NCBI GenBank assembly: GCA_023213395.1
Contig: CM041465.1
Span: forward strand, 16,554,001-16,618,000
Direction of reading: 5' to 3'
DNA length: 64,000 bases
Source of the DNA: Cycas panzhihuaensis
Lineage: Eukaryota > Cycadophyta
The notes under the pieces were generated by a model that ran no database searches, was not told the origin of the DNA, and saw only the letters and a program-made list of their open reading frames with translations. Each line of letters starts with the position of its first letter. The first letter of the stretch is position 1. Shown here piece by piece: positions 1-10,043 of this stretch. A program made the translations under genes and the position numbers.

Positions 1-319
1 AAAAATACCTACGAGTTAAAGGGGACACTTAACTAAATATATAAACTAACATTAAACATTATGTTTTAGCATCCCCCCAATAATGTTTAATGTCATATCT
101 CTATATTATGTAGAAATATGTATAAAAAATGAAGATTAGCTCCATATATCACTAGTTATATATGTAAGTTAAAAATAAAATCTATTAAAGTCCATATAAA
201 GAAAAGTCCATCTACCAGAATACATGGGTAACTAGCCATTACAACTAGAAGTTAAATAGTAACATCCTTTGGATACATGGTTTAATCAAATAATCAACTT
301 CATTTCAAGAACAAGTCTA
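1..319. other. AT-rich flank, nothing recognised
   Basis: No convincing open frame or RNA gene is visible. The stretch is the left flank of Tat-1. Its sequence resumes at 15083 on the other side of that element, so 1-324 and 15083-15463 were contiguous before the insertion. I do not recognise the original sequence. Confidence 0.6.
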
Positions 320-324
320 CCTAG
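320..324. repeat. Target-site duplication of Tat-1 (left copy)
   Basis: The five bases cctag directly precede the TG that opens the left LTR. They recur as cctag at 15078-15082 directly after the CA that closes the right LTR. A perfect 5-bp duplication is the expected footprint of LTR-retrotransposon integration and fixes both ends of the element. Confidence 0.9.
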
Positions 325-2907
325 TGGACGCGCTGCTACGGGATAACTACCTAACTGATAGGTGCAAGAGAGGGTGAGTGGTGGAATGATGGAAGGTCGG
401 ACCTAAAAGGTGGGTAACTACCACGCAGAGCACCCCGTGCGCCGGAGCGCGAGTTTGGGATCTGCAATGGAGTATGGCCACTATCGGGTGACCCTTCACC
501 GCTTCGAGTAAGGGGTGAAGGTGCGTAGGGCAAACCTGAGTTAACTTGGGAATAGGACCCTCCCACCCTTGGGTGGCGGAAGGGGAAGAGAAGGCCTAAT
601 GGAGATAGGCCAAGAGCAATCCTACACAACCTAACCTGATACACAAGTGATGCTAGAAGCAAGGCACTCATGTGGTCAAAGGGCGAAGAGGAAAGGTAGG
701 GGAGAGAAGGACTCCTACAATCTTCCCTACGAATGATAAAGATGCATGAAACAAGATAAAAGAATCACAAGCAAGTACCGAACCAATTTTTCCCTTTTAA
801 TCCTTCAATGTACTAATTACTACGAAAGAAATAAAAGGAAAAAGAAAGGGTAGCAGAGGGGAATGAATGTGCACCTGGAGCGAAGGCGTGCGAGACGAAG
901 TAACCTTACCGGGGGGCGTCTAACCACTCCGCACGACGTACTGGATGCGAGGTATTGCGATGGACGAAGAGGGGGCTTCCTTACCTTCCCCAGAAAATCA
1001 AATGCAAAACCAAGAAAGAAAAGAAGCACCAACTAAGAAATGAAATAGCATGAAAACATAACACATATGAAGGTGCTTACCGGTAGCTGGGCCCACGGGC
1101 GATGCGCTCCACGCTTCCCAAGTACCTGCAAGCAACAGCAGTCTCTTTCTCTTCCCTACGGAAGAGCACTAACATGCAACACAAAAACTCTAACAATATA
1201 TGGCTAAATAGCACAAACGAGAATTTGAATATACATGCGTTAGTACTAATCCGACAATCAAAGTATCAAAAGAAAGTGACCAAAGTAAAAGTAAATGACT
1301 GGGTAAGCCTCAGAGTGGCCTACCTCCCGCAAGTGATGCCCAAACCTCCCCCCAAGAGCCACGAGGTAGCGAGGGGAAAGTCAAGAACAAGAGCTGGAAA
1401 ATGGCAGCAAAAAGGGGCAAAGAAAGGCCCAAGGGAAACCACGGCGAACCGGGATGCTATGAGGAGCAAACCGGGTGACCCGGGGAAGAAAGGTGAAGCG
1501 AGGAACCAGCGGTTGGGACTTATGTGTGATGCCCAGACCCAAGCAAAGGCCCCAAATCAGCGCTGCAACATGTGACAGCGCTGGTTTGGGCAACCGAAGG
1601 GAGCCTTCAAACCCTTATTTGCAAGCCAAGGGCAGCACGGGGCGAGAGGGAGGTTTTGGGGGGCTAAGAGCCGCCTAGGGAGCGTGGAAGGTGGTACGGA
1701 ATCCACCCAGCTCCTCTCCAAAACCTATGCAACCCCTCCACACCGCTGCCTTGGACAGCAAACGCAGGCAAGAAGCACATGGAGAGTGGTATAATAGCCC
1801 CCAAAAGGGAGGATAACTAACCCTCAAGCAACAAGTAAGAGCAAACGAGCTGAAGCATGAAAATCACAAGGAAAACAAGCATAAACAAGGAATACCTGGA
1901 GAGAAGAGGCAAGGGATTTGCCTCAGCCAAAGGGCAGTGGAAAGGGACTGATAAATCAGCCCAGATCTGAAGTAGAGCAGGTTTGGGGCCCTGCTACGGA
2001 GGTGTGATGGGAAACACCTGCACTTGGGGCGCTTATGGACTGCCTGGGTGAAGACCGGCTAGACACCACTTCAAAGGAGCCCTCTCCAAGGTGTTAGAGG
2101 AGCTGGGAGAATGTCTCAGCCACGCCAAAGGAGAGCTGGCAGATGAAGGGTGCAGTCCGATTGATGCAGCAAACAACAGAGAGAAGCAGAGCAGGAGAGT
2201 GTTTCCTTGAGAGCAATTCCAAAAGTGAGCCAAAAGATCCTTGAAAATGAGCCAAAAAGGGCTTAAGTACCCAAGCAAAACCCTAAAGCGTGCAATTAGA
2301 GCGCACCGAAGAGGAATAAAGTCACGAGCCACGTGGCGGTTTAATAAATGCGAAATTGCCACGCAGATTTTTAAAATAATGCGAGACAGTCGTCTGCGGA
2401 ATATTCGCAGCAAGTGAATATTCTGGCGATGCATGAAAAATCCAGCGGTACACACCTAGGGCCGAAGATGGGGCCCACCAACCGGTCAGTTGAGGCGGAT
2501 AAACCAAAAGGTCGACATAACGCTAAAACACCTACCCAGAAGCAAACAAGCTAACAAAACGGGTCCAAAGGAGCAAAAATAGGGCTCGAGTGGGGTGGCA
2601 AGTTGACCAAACGATGATGAGTCATCACACAGGCGGAGGTGGCGCAAACTTAGTGGATCCTGGAGCGAGGAGGGCAGATGCGAGAAGTAATACGGTCACC
2701 AGGGTGCCACACTCGCTAGGAGTGTGCCCCTGTTATAGTCGTCATAGGCTAAAATAAGTGTGGACGACCACAAGGTCGCCCACAAAGTCATATACATGCA
2801 GATACGCAAGCAAACATCCAGTAAAAGAAAGCGATGAAAATGCAAGAGACATACCTGCATTTACCTGAGTCGGTGATTCCATATCCATTCCCGGAAGCCG
2901 GGAAACA
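325..2907 (-). repeat. Tat-1 3' LTR
   Basis: This 2583-bp direct repeat matches 12525-15077 along its whole length. It starts tggacg and ends ggaaaca on the plus strand. ORFs inside it are not conserved as proteins between the two LTRs and are not called. Besides single-base changes, the two copies differ by many 1-4 base replacements, often at CG or CNG sites. Confidence 0.92.
2603..2627. promoter_or_regulatory. W-box plus bZIP-type palindrome in 3' LTR U3
   Basis: TTGACC (2603-2608), the WRKY W-box core, is followed seven bases later by the 13-bp near-palindrome TGATGAGTCATCA (2615-2627). The palindrome holds the TGAGTCA GCN4/AP-1-like core. The same pair is intact in the other LTR. Function is inferred from motif type and position only. 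Confidence 0.4.
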
Positions 2908-2920
2908 CGCCTTATGGCGC
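2908..2920 (-). other. Degenerate polypurine tract of Tat-1
   Basis: Plus-strand priming needs a purine run directly upstream of the 3' LTR. Tat-2 has a clear one (aagggggcag). In Tat-1 the equivalent minus-strand stretch reads gcgccataaggcg, with the run of G broken. The identification rests on alignment to Tat-2. The break may be a mutation or a base-calling problem. Confidence 0.4.
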
Positions 2921-3288
2921 AGAGCCTCACCACTCGAAAGCTCGATGCGATGGCGAATCGCCGCAACACAACCGCCATGCACATGCGTATATAGATATAT
3001 CAATCAAGATCATACATTGGCAAGGGCACCGCAAGTGTCGTGGCGGGACGCTGCACGAAGCGATGGAGACAACATAGGGCGCCTATGGGCCACCCGGGAA
3101 CCGACTAGAAGAATGAACAGTGAGGGCCGCCCACCACAAAGGATGCAAGAGAACATACATAGCTAAATAAAGAACAAATAGTGGATACCATAGTTTTACC
3201 TCATTAGTAACTCAGTTTCGGAGGTGCGAGCGGATCGCAGCGAGTGACAACGACACAGGGCTTGGGCGACGGGAAGGCCAGGCAAACC
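2921..3288. other. Tat-1 spacer between second RNase H and 3' LTR
   Basis: About 370 bp of internal sequence after the second RNase H stop codon. I see no domain or RNA gene. An overlapping plus-strand open frame running from the LTR into this spacer has no recognisable content. Confidence 0.5.
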
Positions 3289-3820
3289 TTAGGGACGGTC
3301 AGCAAGAAGGGAGAGGCGGCGCTCAAGGATGAGGCGGACGAGGCCATCTACCTCAGCGTTGAGGGCCTGAGGGATATCTTTGGATATCAACAAGAAAAGC
3401 GGGCAGAGGGATCTGGCGGCGGGCGAGAGTCCTCAGTGAGGGCATCGCACACAGTAAACTGGGTGAGATGGGACACCACAACTTGAGAGTCACAAAACAA
3501 AACGATGGATCCGTGATGGAAACAGAGAGCATCGATGGGGCTTCAATAACAGCTGTATACTCAGCTTCGTTGTTGGTAGCCTCTGGGAGGAAGATCCCAG
3601 AGTGGAGGAGATCATGTCTAGAAGGGCTGTGGAGGATCCATGCAGCGGCAGAAGGTCTGAGATTACCGCGGCTTCCGCCGTCGGTAAAGATGTAGACGGA
3701 CATCGGCGACACAAAATCCAAGCAATCGATGGGTGACAAAAGCAACACACAACAAGTCAGCAGAAAATGGCCGTGAAGGGTAGGAGGACCTAGCAATGAG
3801 GTAACCCAGGGCGAGAGCAA
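3289..3820 (-). pseudogene. Second (additional) RNase H of Tat-1, frameshifted
   Basis: RNase H would cut the RNA strand of RNA-DNA hybrids during reverse transcription. The open frame carries the first catalytic block IFTDGGSRGN (Asp near 3681) and the second, NNEAEYTAVIEA (Glu near 3567). The third block, DSQVVVS, is present at about 3471-3491 but in another frame, so one small indel lies between roughly 3510 and 3560. The last block NAEVDG follows near 3345 in yet another frame and ends at TAA 3289. Spacing and motifs fit RNase HI-type domains. It lies 1.9 kb beyond the integrase. The start codon is uncertain; the domain proper begins near 3697. Tat-2 carries the same domain at 39378-39791. 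Confidence 0.82.
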
Positions 3821-4220
3821 ACAATCCGATCACCGGCGGAGAGCGGTCGGAAGGGAAAAAACCCCTTAGAGTACCAAAAGGTCACCTTTAGAAAGCGAAA
3901 CATGCCCCCGAGTGGGGGGGCATTCCTTTCGGGGACTCCAAGAGCAAGAAAGGACTGCGGCAATGAGTCTAGGATGGCAAAACGAGCCAAACGAGTATAA
4001 ACTCGGGCAGGAATAGGAGTAGTGCGCAAAAAGATGCAGAAGGGCCCTAGCAAAAGAGCGATGATGATGCACCATAAATGCCCTTGTAGGAGGGAAAAAA
4101 TGGCATCAACATAGTGCACTTGACGACAGGGCCAGAAGGCAAAGGTAATCGGGGCAACGAGATGGTCCCAACGACTAACGCGAGACCAAAAACAGAGGAA
4201 GTGCCCGTTGGGGGCCCTGC

Positions 4221-4230
4221 CTATATAAGG
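4221..4230 (+). promoter_or_regulatory. Plus-strand TATA box inside Tat-1
   Basis: The sequence CTATATAAGG is a good plant TATA box on the plus strand, opposite to gag-pol. A start of transcription would be expected near 4250-4265. It lies between the integrase and the second RNase H. The minus-strand reading is a poorer TATA match. This is the best local evidence for an antisense promoter; activity is not shown. Confidence 0.5.
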
Positions 4231-4244
4231 AAATCGACGGGAAA

Positions 4245-4388
4245 ATGGATTCATTTTCACTGGCTCATCTGAAACGAGCCATTCTCTTACGCAGCGGAGC
4301 GCCACCCAACTTTGGAGGCACGCAGGGGGAGATCAGACCGTCGGATCGGAGAGTGGAGAGAGCCAGCACGACCGACCAGATGATATAG
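4245..4388 (+). CDS. Small antisense ORF downstream of TATA box
   Basis: The first ATG after the TATA box opens a 47-codon frame ending at TAG 4386-4388. The predicted peptide begins MDSFSLAHLKRA and is rich in Arg and Ser later. No domain is recognised. It may simply be an upstream ORF in a leader, because the ATG falls very close to the expected transcript start. Confidence 0.25.
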   Translation: MDSFSLAHLKRAILLRSGAPPNFGGTQGEIRPSDRRVERASTTDQMI

Positions 4389-4585
4389 CAGTAGCGAGAC
4401 CAGATCCAATGAGTGGATATCACTAAACCTGATCCAAATCGAAGTCAGAGTTTGTTACTTTTTGTGAGATATAGACTGACACATGGCGTGTTGTATTGGC
4501 GGTCTGGTGAGATCGGAGGCGATAGAGGCGTGGCGAGGAGATATTCCCTCAAGTGTATGCAGGGCAACCGCCCATCCAGGCGGCG

Positions 4586-4702
4586 ATGAGCCTAGAGCGT
4601 GAGGAGCCACAGGCGTTCACCCCATTGGTGAGGCGAGGGACATATGGTGCGAGTCCCAAGAGCATGTCACATCCCGGGACGCATCGCGGCAGAGAGGGAT
4701 GA
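4586..4702 (+). CDS. Small antisense ORF
   Basis: A 38-codon ATG-initiated frame (starts MSLEREEPQAF) lies between the TATA box and the longer 4813 frame, in a different phase. If the antisense unit encodes one protein, this piece and the 4813 frame may be separated by an intron or an indel. I cannot tell which. No similarity is recognised. Confidence 0.2.
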   Translation: MSLEREEPQAFTPLVRRGTYGASPKSMSHPGTHRGREG

Positions 4703-4812
4703 TGCAAGGCAGCGAGATTAGGCTGCGAGGGGACTGCACTCTAGAGGCACGGGGTGGTGCGGTGGAGAAGAGGAGGCGAGAACCCGGCTAGCGGTGATCA
4801 CTTTGGCGTCTC

Positions 4813-5073
4813 GTGGGGACAGAGGAGGTACTCGGGAGGCGGGATCGTATCCAGGCCAGATACGATCAACTAGTAGCGCAGATGGTCTCGAGGTCGAGCC
4901 GGAGCAGGACGCGGACCCACACGGCAGCGACGACCCCGAGACAACCTAGGGATGAGGAGAGCGAGGCAGGCAGCTCGCGGAGGCCCAGGAGGAGCCTCGG
5001 AGGCATGTGGTCCCCAGGAGAGGGATCACAGAGACCGGGAGATGGCACCCCAGGAGCGGGGCCACAGCAGTAG
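4813..5073 (+). CDS. Antisense ORF between integrase and second RNase H
   Basis: An 86-codon open frame on the strand opposite to gag-pol. The listed start is GTG, so the true start is unknown; in-frame stops lie at 4789 and 4795. The product would be low-complexity and basic, rich in Arg, Ser, Pro and Gly, for example RSSRSRTRTHTAAT, and probably disordered. It ends at TAG 5071-5073 just before an AT/TG-rich stretch. Tat-lineage elements are known to carry extra ORFs, some antisense, near this place. No domain is recognised. The region is missing from Tat-2, so conservation cannot be judged here. Confidence 0.35.
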   Translation: MGTEEVLGRRDRIQARYDQLVAQMVSRSSRSRTRTHTAATTPRQPRDEESEAGSSRRPRRSLGGMWSPGEGSQRPGDGTPGAGPQQ

Positions 5074-5079
5074 GACATG

Positions 5080-5360
5080 TATATGCAGATCTGACAGGGG
5101 AAAGCACGGGCCTCCAGGGGGTCATATATAGGACCATATGATTGTACCCCCCCTGTAAGGACATCGGCTTCCCAGGATGTATGATGATATGATTTTTGAT
5201 ATGTATATATATATGCATGGGGTGATTGGAACCCCATTGGGATATGAGATGCTGTGCATGATGTATCATATGTGGATGATATGTATATTTATTTTTGAGT
5301 ATTGTGAATGTTATGTTGTAGATGTTTTATGTTGTGGATATTTTGTTATATGATGGACAC
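5080..5360 (+). other. T/G-rich 3'-UTR-like segment of the antisense unit
   Basis: Composition switches from GC-rich to T/TG-rich directly after the 4813-5073 stop codon. Runs such as gtatatatatatgcatgg and repeated tgttatgttg/tgttttatgt words resemble plant far-upstream polyadenylation elements. This supports, but does not prove, a plus-strand transcript that would end here. Confidence 0.35.
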
Positions 5361-5735
5361 GTTTCCACCCATGCACGACCACACACCTAACAGGGGCACA
5401 CACATACGCCGAGAGTGGGACGACATAGAAGTGTGAGGTTAGGGAGCGAGACGGAGTACATGTCTGCAGGAGAGCATAGTGGGATATGTGGAGGAAACGG
5501 CAGGCGGGAAGGGGCGGCGAGGGCCCCTAAGCGTCTCCCCGATTGGGGATGCCCAAGCAAGGCGACACAAGGGTTCCCAAGAGAATATGGGAATGCGGGT
5601 TCATGGAAGGAACCGAAAAGAAGAAGAAGGAGTCCGGTCTTAAGTTGCCACTCTACCGTGGTTGGGAAGAATGGGGACAACCTAAGATGGTAGTTTAGGC
5701 TCATTTCGGAGCAAGGCGAAGGAATCGCCAAGGGA
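5361..5735. other. Tat-1 spacer next to pol 3' end
   Basis: A plus-strand frame spans 5415-5693 and minus-strand frames cover the same bases, but neither shows a domain. I see no feature I can support in this spacer between the pol stop codon and the antisense unit. Confidence 0.45.
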
Positions 5736-6797
5736 TCATGCGTAGAACTTCTTAAGGAACATCCCATTAACGGCTTTCTCAAATTCGAGTCCTTCCAGGG
5801 TGGCTATCACCAGAAGCACCATTATCGAGGGATTCGATAATGACAAAGGGGCCAACCCATCGGGGTTTGAATTTGGTCAAACGGTCATGGAGATATTCGA
5901 GCTTGAGGACGTAGTCCCTAGGAAACAAAGGGTGGGAACGAAGGCGTTTACCATGAGCCCTTTGTGAGCGGGCTTTGGATGCTAGGTTAGCCTGATAAGC
6001 GACTAAATGCCTCTCATCCAAAGCTTCGAGGTCGAGCAGGCGGGCCTGCCGGATCGACTCTTCGTCGATGAAACCTCGAAGGGAAACTCGCAAAGAAGGG
6101 ATCTCCACCTCCAATGGGAGCACCGCCTCGATCACAAGTAGACCCGGGAGAGCAGGGGTCATTCCGGTGGCGGAGCGGATAGAGGTGCGATAAGCCCACA
6201 AGGCGTAGGCGGTGAAGGTGCCAATCCCTCTGGGATTGAGCAACGGTTTTCTTGAGGATGCTAACAAGAGTCTTATTAAAAGGCTCCACGGCCATTGCAC
6301 GAGGGTAATAAGGGGAAGAAGTCTTATGAGAGATTTTGAACTTCTCACAAAGCTCATCCACCTCCTTATTACAAAAAGGAGTTCCATTGTCGGTGATTAG
6401 GACATCCGAAATTCTGAAACGGTAAATGATGTGCTGGTAAATGAACGTAGCAATTGTTTTGCTGGGGGTAGTGATCAAGGGGATGGCCTCTGCCCATTTG
6501 GTGAAATACTCCGTGGCAGTCAAGATGAACTTGTGCTGCGATGACGAAGGTGGGGAGATAGCTCTAATGAGGTCTAGTCCCCACTGAGCGAAAGGCCACG
6601 GTGAAACAATAGGATGTAAGGCCTCGGAAGGCACATGGGAAATGTTGGCGTGCTCTTGACATCACCGACATTTCTGAGCAAAAGCATGAGCGTCTCTAAA
6701 AAGAGACGGCCAAAAATAGCCCATGCGAAGGATCCTCTGAGCCATAGGCGGCCCCAAGTGACCTCCACAAATGCTGTGATGGCATTCGCGAAGACTG
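5736..6797 (-). pseudogene. pol: Tat-1 integrase (pol 3' part), disrupted
   Basis: Integrase joins the cDNA ends to host DNA. The N-terminal zinc finger HHCC is readable: CHHSICGGH near 6750-6775 and KC-x2-CQ near 6655-6672. A TGA at 6662-6664 lies between the two cysteines. The catalytic core follows with GLDLI (Asp near 6573), TDNGT (Asp near 6390) and AVEPFNKTL (Glu near 6285); Asp to Glu spacing is 35 residues, the D,D35E pattern. The C-terminal part (RTSIRSATGMTP, FKPRWVGPFVI) is in another frame. After a further shift near 5805 the frame closes at TGA 5736-5738. At least two frameshifts and one stop make it inactive. Confidence 0.88.
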
Positions 6798-6798
6798 G

Positions 6799-7476
6799 TC
6801 ACGTCGGTGTGACGCAGCGGATGAGGACCCTGTCGAAGGACCTCTTATACAACACCTCGTCCATGAGGAGGTCTTGCTGGCAGTCCGAATCTGATTTGAC
6901 TTTGTTACTAGCGTCGGGGCGGTATTGCTGCTGCGTGAGATACCGCACTATGTCACCGTACCACTCATTGTCGATGAGCGGATGGGGAGGAGCTCCCTGA
7001 ATCGTCAAGATGGACTCATCGGGGAGAGAGTCGTCAACGGGAGTATCAAAGGAGTTAGGGATAGGGGCATCCGCAAGTTGCTCGGCCACTATCATGCCCT
7101 TCTTTGATTTCCGGTTAACGATAGGGAGATCAAATTCCTGGAGTAGGACGGCCCAACGACCGGCCCTACCCGTCAAATCCGAACGAGTAAGTAAGTATCT
7201 CAAGGGATCAGATTAAATGATCACCTTGGTAGTGTTGCCGAGTAAGTAGTGCCTAAACTTCTTGGTGGCATGGACCAAGGAGAGGCATTCCTTCTCGGCA
7301 GGGGAATAGTTAAGCTCAGCAGCCATGAGAGTGCGACTGATGAAATATATAGCTCTCTCAGTTCCTGAGTCATCCTCCTGAGCGAGCATAGCACCCAAGG
7401 ACTCGTTAGTCGCTGAGGTATACAGGATGAAGGGCCTATCGAACCGGGGAGGCACCAACGTAGGAGCGGAAGCCAA
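6799..7476 (-). pseudogene. pol: Tat-1 ancestral RNase H and connection, active site altered
   Basis: The RNase H that normally follows gypsy reverse transcriptase. The first catalytic block reads ILYTSATNESLGAML; Ser (codon 7414-7416) sits where the chromovirus in this window has Asp (ECDAS). The glutamate block SPAEKECLSLVHA and the following SDPLRYL are present. A TAA stop at about 7215 interrupts VII-SDPL, where a Gln codon would be expected. A TGA just upstream of 7476 separates this piece from the RT. The remainder to 6799 is the RNase H to integrase connection. Tat-2 has the same Ser, so the change is older than the decay of either copy. Confidence 0.85.
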
Positions 7477-7488
7477 GGCTTCCTTGAG

Positions 7489-8598
7489 TCATTCAAAGGC
7501 CTTTTGGGTCTTATCGGACCAGGCAAAAGGAGCTCCCTTCTTCAACAGGTTTGTGAGGGGTCTAGCACTCACAGCGAAGTCGGCTAAGAAGCGCTTGAGG
7601 AAACCGAACCTGCCTAGAAATGACTTAATCTGCCGTTGAGTTCTAAGTGGTGGCATGTTGAGGATCGCCCTGACTTTGTTAGGGTCGATCTGAATTCCCT
7701 GCTTGGATACGAGGAATCCAAGGAGTTTGCCCGAGGTAACAGCAAACACACATTTAAGCGGATTAAGGCTGACATGATACTCGCGGCATCGTGAGAAGAT
7801 GGCACACAAGTCGGAAGGATGATGGGCTCTCACATGGGAAAGACCCATCATATCATCCATAAAGACCTCCAACGTGTCGTTGATGAGGTCATGGAAGATG
7901 AAATGCATGGCTCTTTAGTAAGTAGCGCCTGTATTTTTAAGGCCAAAGGGCATCGCCTTGTAAGCGAAGGTACCCCAAGGAGTAGTAAAGGCCGTCTTAT
8001 GGCGGTCTTCGGTAGAAATCTGAATTTGGTTGTACCCGGAGAAGCCGTCCATTAGGGTCATCACTTCAAATCCGGCGGTGCGATCAATGATCTGATCTAG
8101 GAAGGGTAACGGGAAGTTGTCCTTAGGACAAGCGTTGTTGATGTCGCGAAAGTCGACACATATACGGATTGCCCCATTCTTTTTAGCAACGGGAACAATG
8201 TTGGAGACCCACTTGGGGTAGTCAATAGAGGTAATGAGTCCAGCATCCAAAAGCTTTTCTACCTTCATCTTGACAGCGGTAGAAAGCTTTGGGTGAAGGG
8301 GACGCTTACCGCCGCAGGGTGGCGCCGGGAAGGGTGGTGAGGTTATGAGTGACAATCGAGGGTCGATTCCTTCATGTCGGCATAATCCCACGCAAAATGT
8401 CTCGAAACTCACAGAGCGAAGGGAGTATTCCCTTACCTCATCAGGAGAGCATTCTAACCCAACCTTAATGACCTTGCCCGGGGCCAAGACTACGTCCTGG
8501 GTTGTCCCCATGCACATGGCGTTGCCTTCCTCGAAGTGGAGAGGGGCAAGATCAATGGGAGGCGGAGGAATAAGAGACGGGATCGGATCAACAAGCAT
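7489..8598 (-). pseudogene. pol: Tat-1 reverse transcriptase, one in-frame stop
   Basis: Copies element RNA to DNA in the cytoplasmic particle. Visible blocks in order: LLDAGLITSI, KKNGAIRICVDFRDINN, LMDGFSGYNQI (first catalytic Asp), KTAFTTPWGTFAYKAMPFGL, then VFMDDMMG near 7852-7863 with the catalytic Asp pair, and KCVFAVTSGKLLGF. The only break is TAA 7915-7917 after GATY, in the same frame, at a Gln codon position. The frame is otherwise open from the protease linker down to 6799 apart from stops. This is the best preserved gene of Tat-1. Confidence 0.92.
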
Positions 8599-9255
8599 GG
8601 ATCCGATCGCGAGGATCTTCTAGTGACCAAGCCGGTGGTGACCAGAAGGCAGGTTAGGCGCAAGGCCTGCTAGATGCTCGAGCAGGGCTTCATCGTCCTC
8701 GAAATAATCCACCCCATGGATGACCTTACTTCGAGTAGGAGACGCACCGGAGGGAGTGAGAGCAACGGGACCGTGATGACCATCGGGTTGCTCAGCTTCC
8801 TCACGGAAATCTGAAGGAAAAGCAGAAAGGTGACCCTTAGAAGGAGCAAAAGGCAATTCCTCAAAACCATTACCTACGGGGGGTAACGAAAAAGGAGAAA
8901 TGCCGACAGGCGGGTCAACACGAGCGATGATGTGCGACACGCATGAAGGGCTGGCCTCACCAATGAGAGAGGTTCTAGATGGGGATCTAGAATAGGGCAG
9001 GTGTAACCTATTGACGCGGAGGAAAGAGACAGGGTGAGGACAACCCTCGTCTTCGTCGAGCGACTCATCATCGCTGAACGAAGCGAGGTACCCGTAACTC
9101 CCAATGCCAATAGGGGCGAACCGCGTGAGACTAGGAGGAGGAGACGTGGGGTCTTCTTCGGACGGGTTAGGTATCCCAATAGAGCAAGCCGAGGCATGAG
9201 TGGATGAGCCCAGGTTTCTTTGGCCGAATAGAGCGAGTTTGTTTAGTAAAGGCGT
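8599..9255 (-). pseudogene. pol: Tat-1 protease-RT linker
   Basis: Coding-like sequence joins the protease to RT. The frame at 8940-8620 (HGVDYFEDDEALLEHLAG) ends in a TAG 21 bases before the RT frame starts, in the same phase. Further upstream, a block reading IGIGSYGYLASFSDDES in a shifted frame has a clear match in Tat-2 (ISIGSYGYLVVMSD at 36538-36579). So the linker is conserved in this family. Function is unknown. Confidence 0.6.
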
Positions 9256-10043
9256 TCATGGGATCACTCTCATTCGTCCATCATGGACAAATTTAAGTTG
9301 TCCCCAAAGGGTCGAGCACACGGCTCCCATTTGATCGAGCCATGGATGACCTAGAAGGAGGTTGTAATCCACATCAACGTCAAGGACTACAACGTCGGCA
9401 AGAACGGTCTTACCCTCAAGGGTAAGCGGAATCGTGTGCATCCCAGAGGGGTCTTCTCGCTACCGTCATACCCTTGGCATCGCCAGGGAACGGGTTCCAA
9501 GGCGAAAATACCAAGCTCTTGCATGACACGCAAGGGCATGGCATTGACGGAAGAACCGTTGTCGACAATAGTTCTTTGAAGAGTACAGTCAGGTGTATCG
9601 ATGGTAATGGTGAATGGGAAGTTCCACTGACGTTCCCTTTCACCGGTAGGGGGAAGATCCTTAGGATCAAAGGAAATAGCGGGTCCACAACCTTGGGCGA
9701 CACCCAAAGCGTGGACAGGTACATCACTCGATCCTAAAGCTTCTAGGAGGAGGGCCCGCTGCTCGGGACAACTCCTAAGAACGTCCATCAAGGACATTCC
9801 TGCAGCGACCGTATGGAGCTCGTCCACGACAGAGAAAGGCTTACCCTTCCCGGTAGGTTGGGTAAGTGCCCTTCGGAAGTCGTAACGACCCGAGCGTACA
9901 GGAATAGCCTGGGGAAAGAGAGGGACTTCCAGAGGAAGGGTCTCCGGAAGAGGGTCGGAAGGAGCGGGAGGACAAAAAGCTCCCGCTGCTTCCTTAGCGG
10001 CTTGAGATCGCGTAAGGGCAAAAGTGGGAGTTGCTTCAAGCAA
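9256..10043 (-). pseudogene. pol: Tat-1 aspartic protease, frameshifted
   Basis: Would cleave the Gag-Pol polyprotein. The frame from 10043 contains a conserved lead block YDFRRALTQPTGKGK and the active-site block TIVDNGSSVNAMPL, where D-N-G replaces the usual D-S/T-G. The frame shifts near 9430-9450, and the C-terminal block VVVLDVDVDYNLLLGHPWL follows in the 9441-9256 frame. A TAG at 10044-10046 separates it in phase from the gag knuckle frame. It dimerises in active elements; this copy cannot be made whole. Confidence 0.82.

Noticed and set aside
1-100. A further LTR edge near 72 (tttagca followed by tcccccc)
   Set aside because: The match to an LTR end plus polypurine tract is short and has no partner in the window.
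1102-1575. 157-codon plus-strand frame in the Tat-1 left LTR
   Set aside because: The equivalent in the other LTR (13258-13503) breaks after about 80 codons. No domain; it is LTR sequence.
4201-4260. Host gene promoter
   Set aside because: The TATA box lies inside Tat-1 between two of its domains and has no host exon downstream. It is treated as part of the element.
3790-4305. 172-codon minus-strand frame next to the second RNase H of Tat-1
   Set aside because: It runs opposite to the TATA-led plus-strand unit, shows no domain, and is in a different phase from the RNase H. It looks like a shadow of GC-rich sequence.
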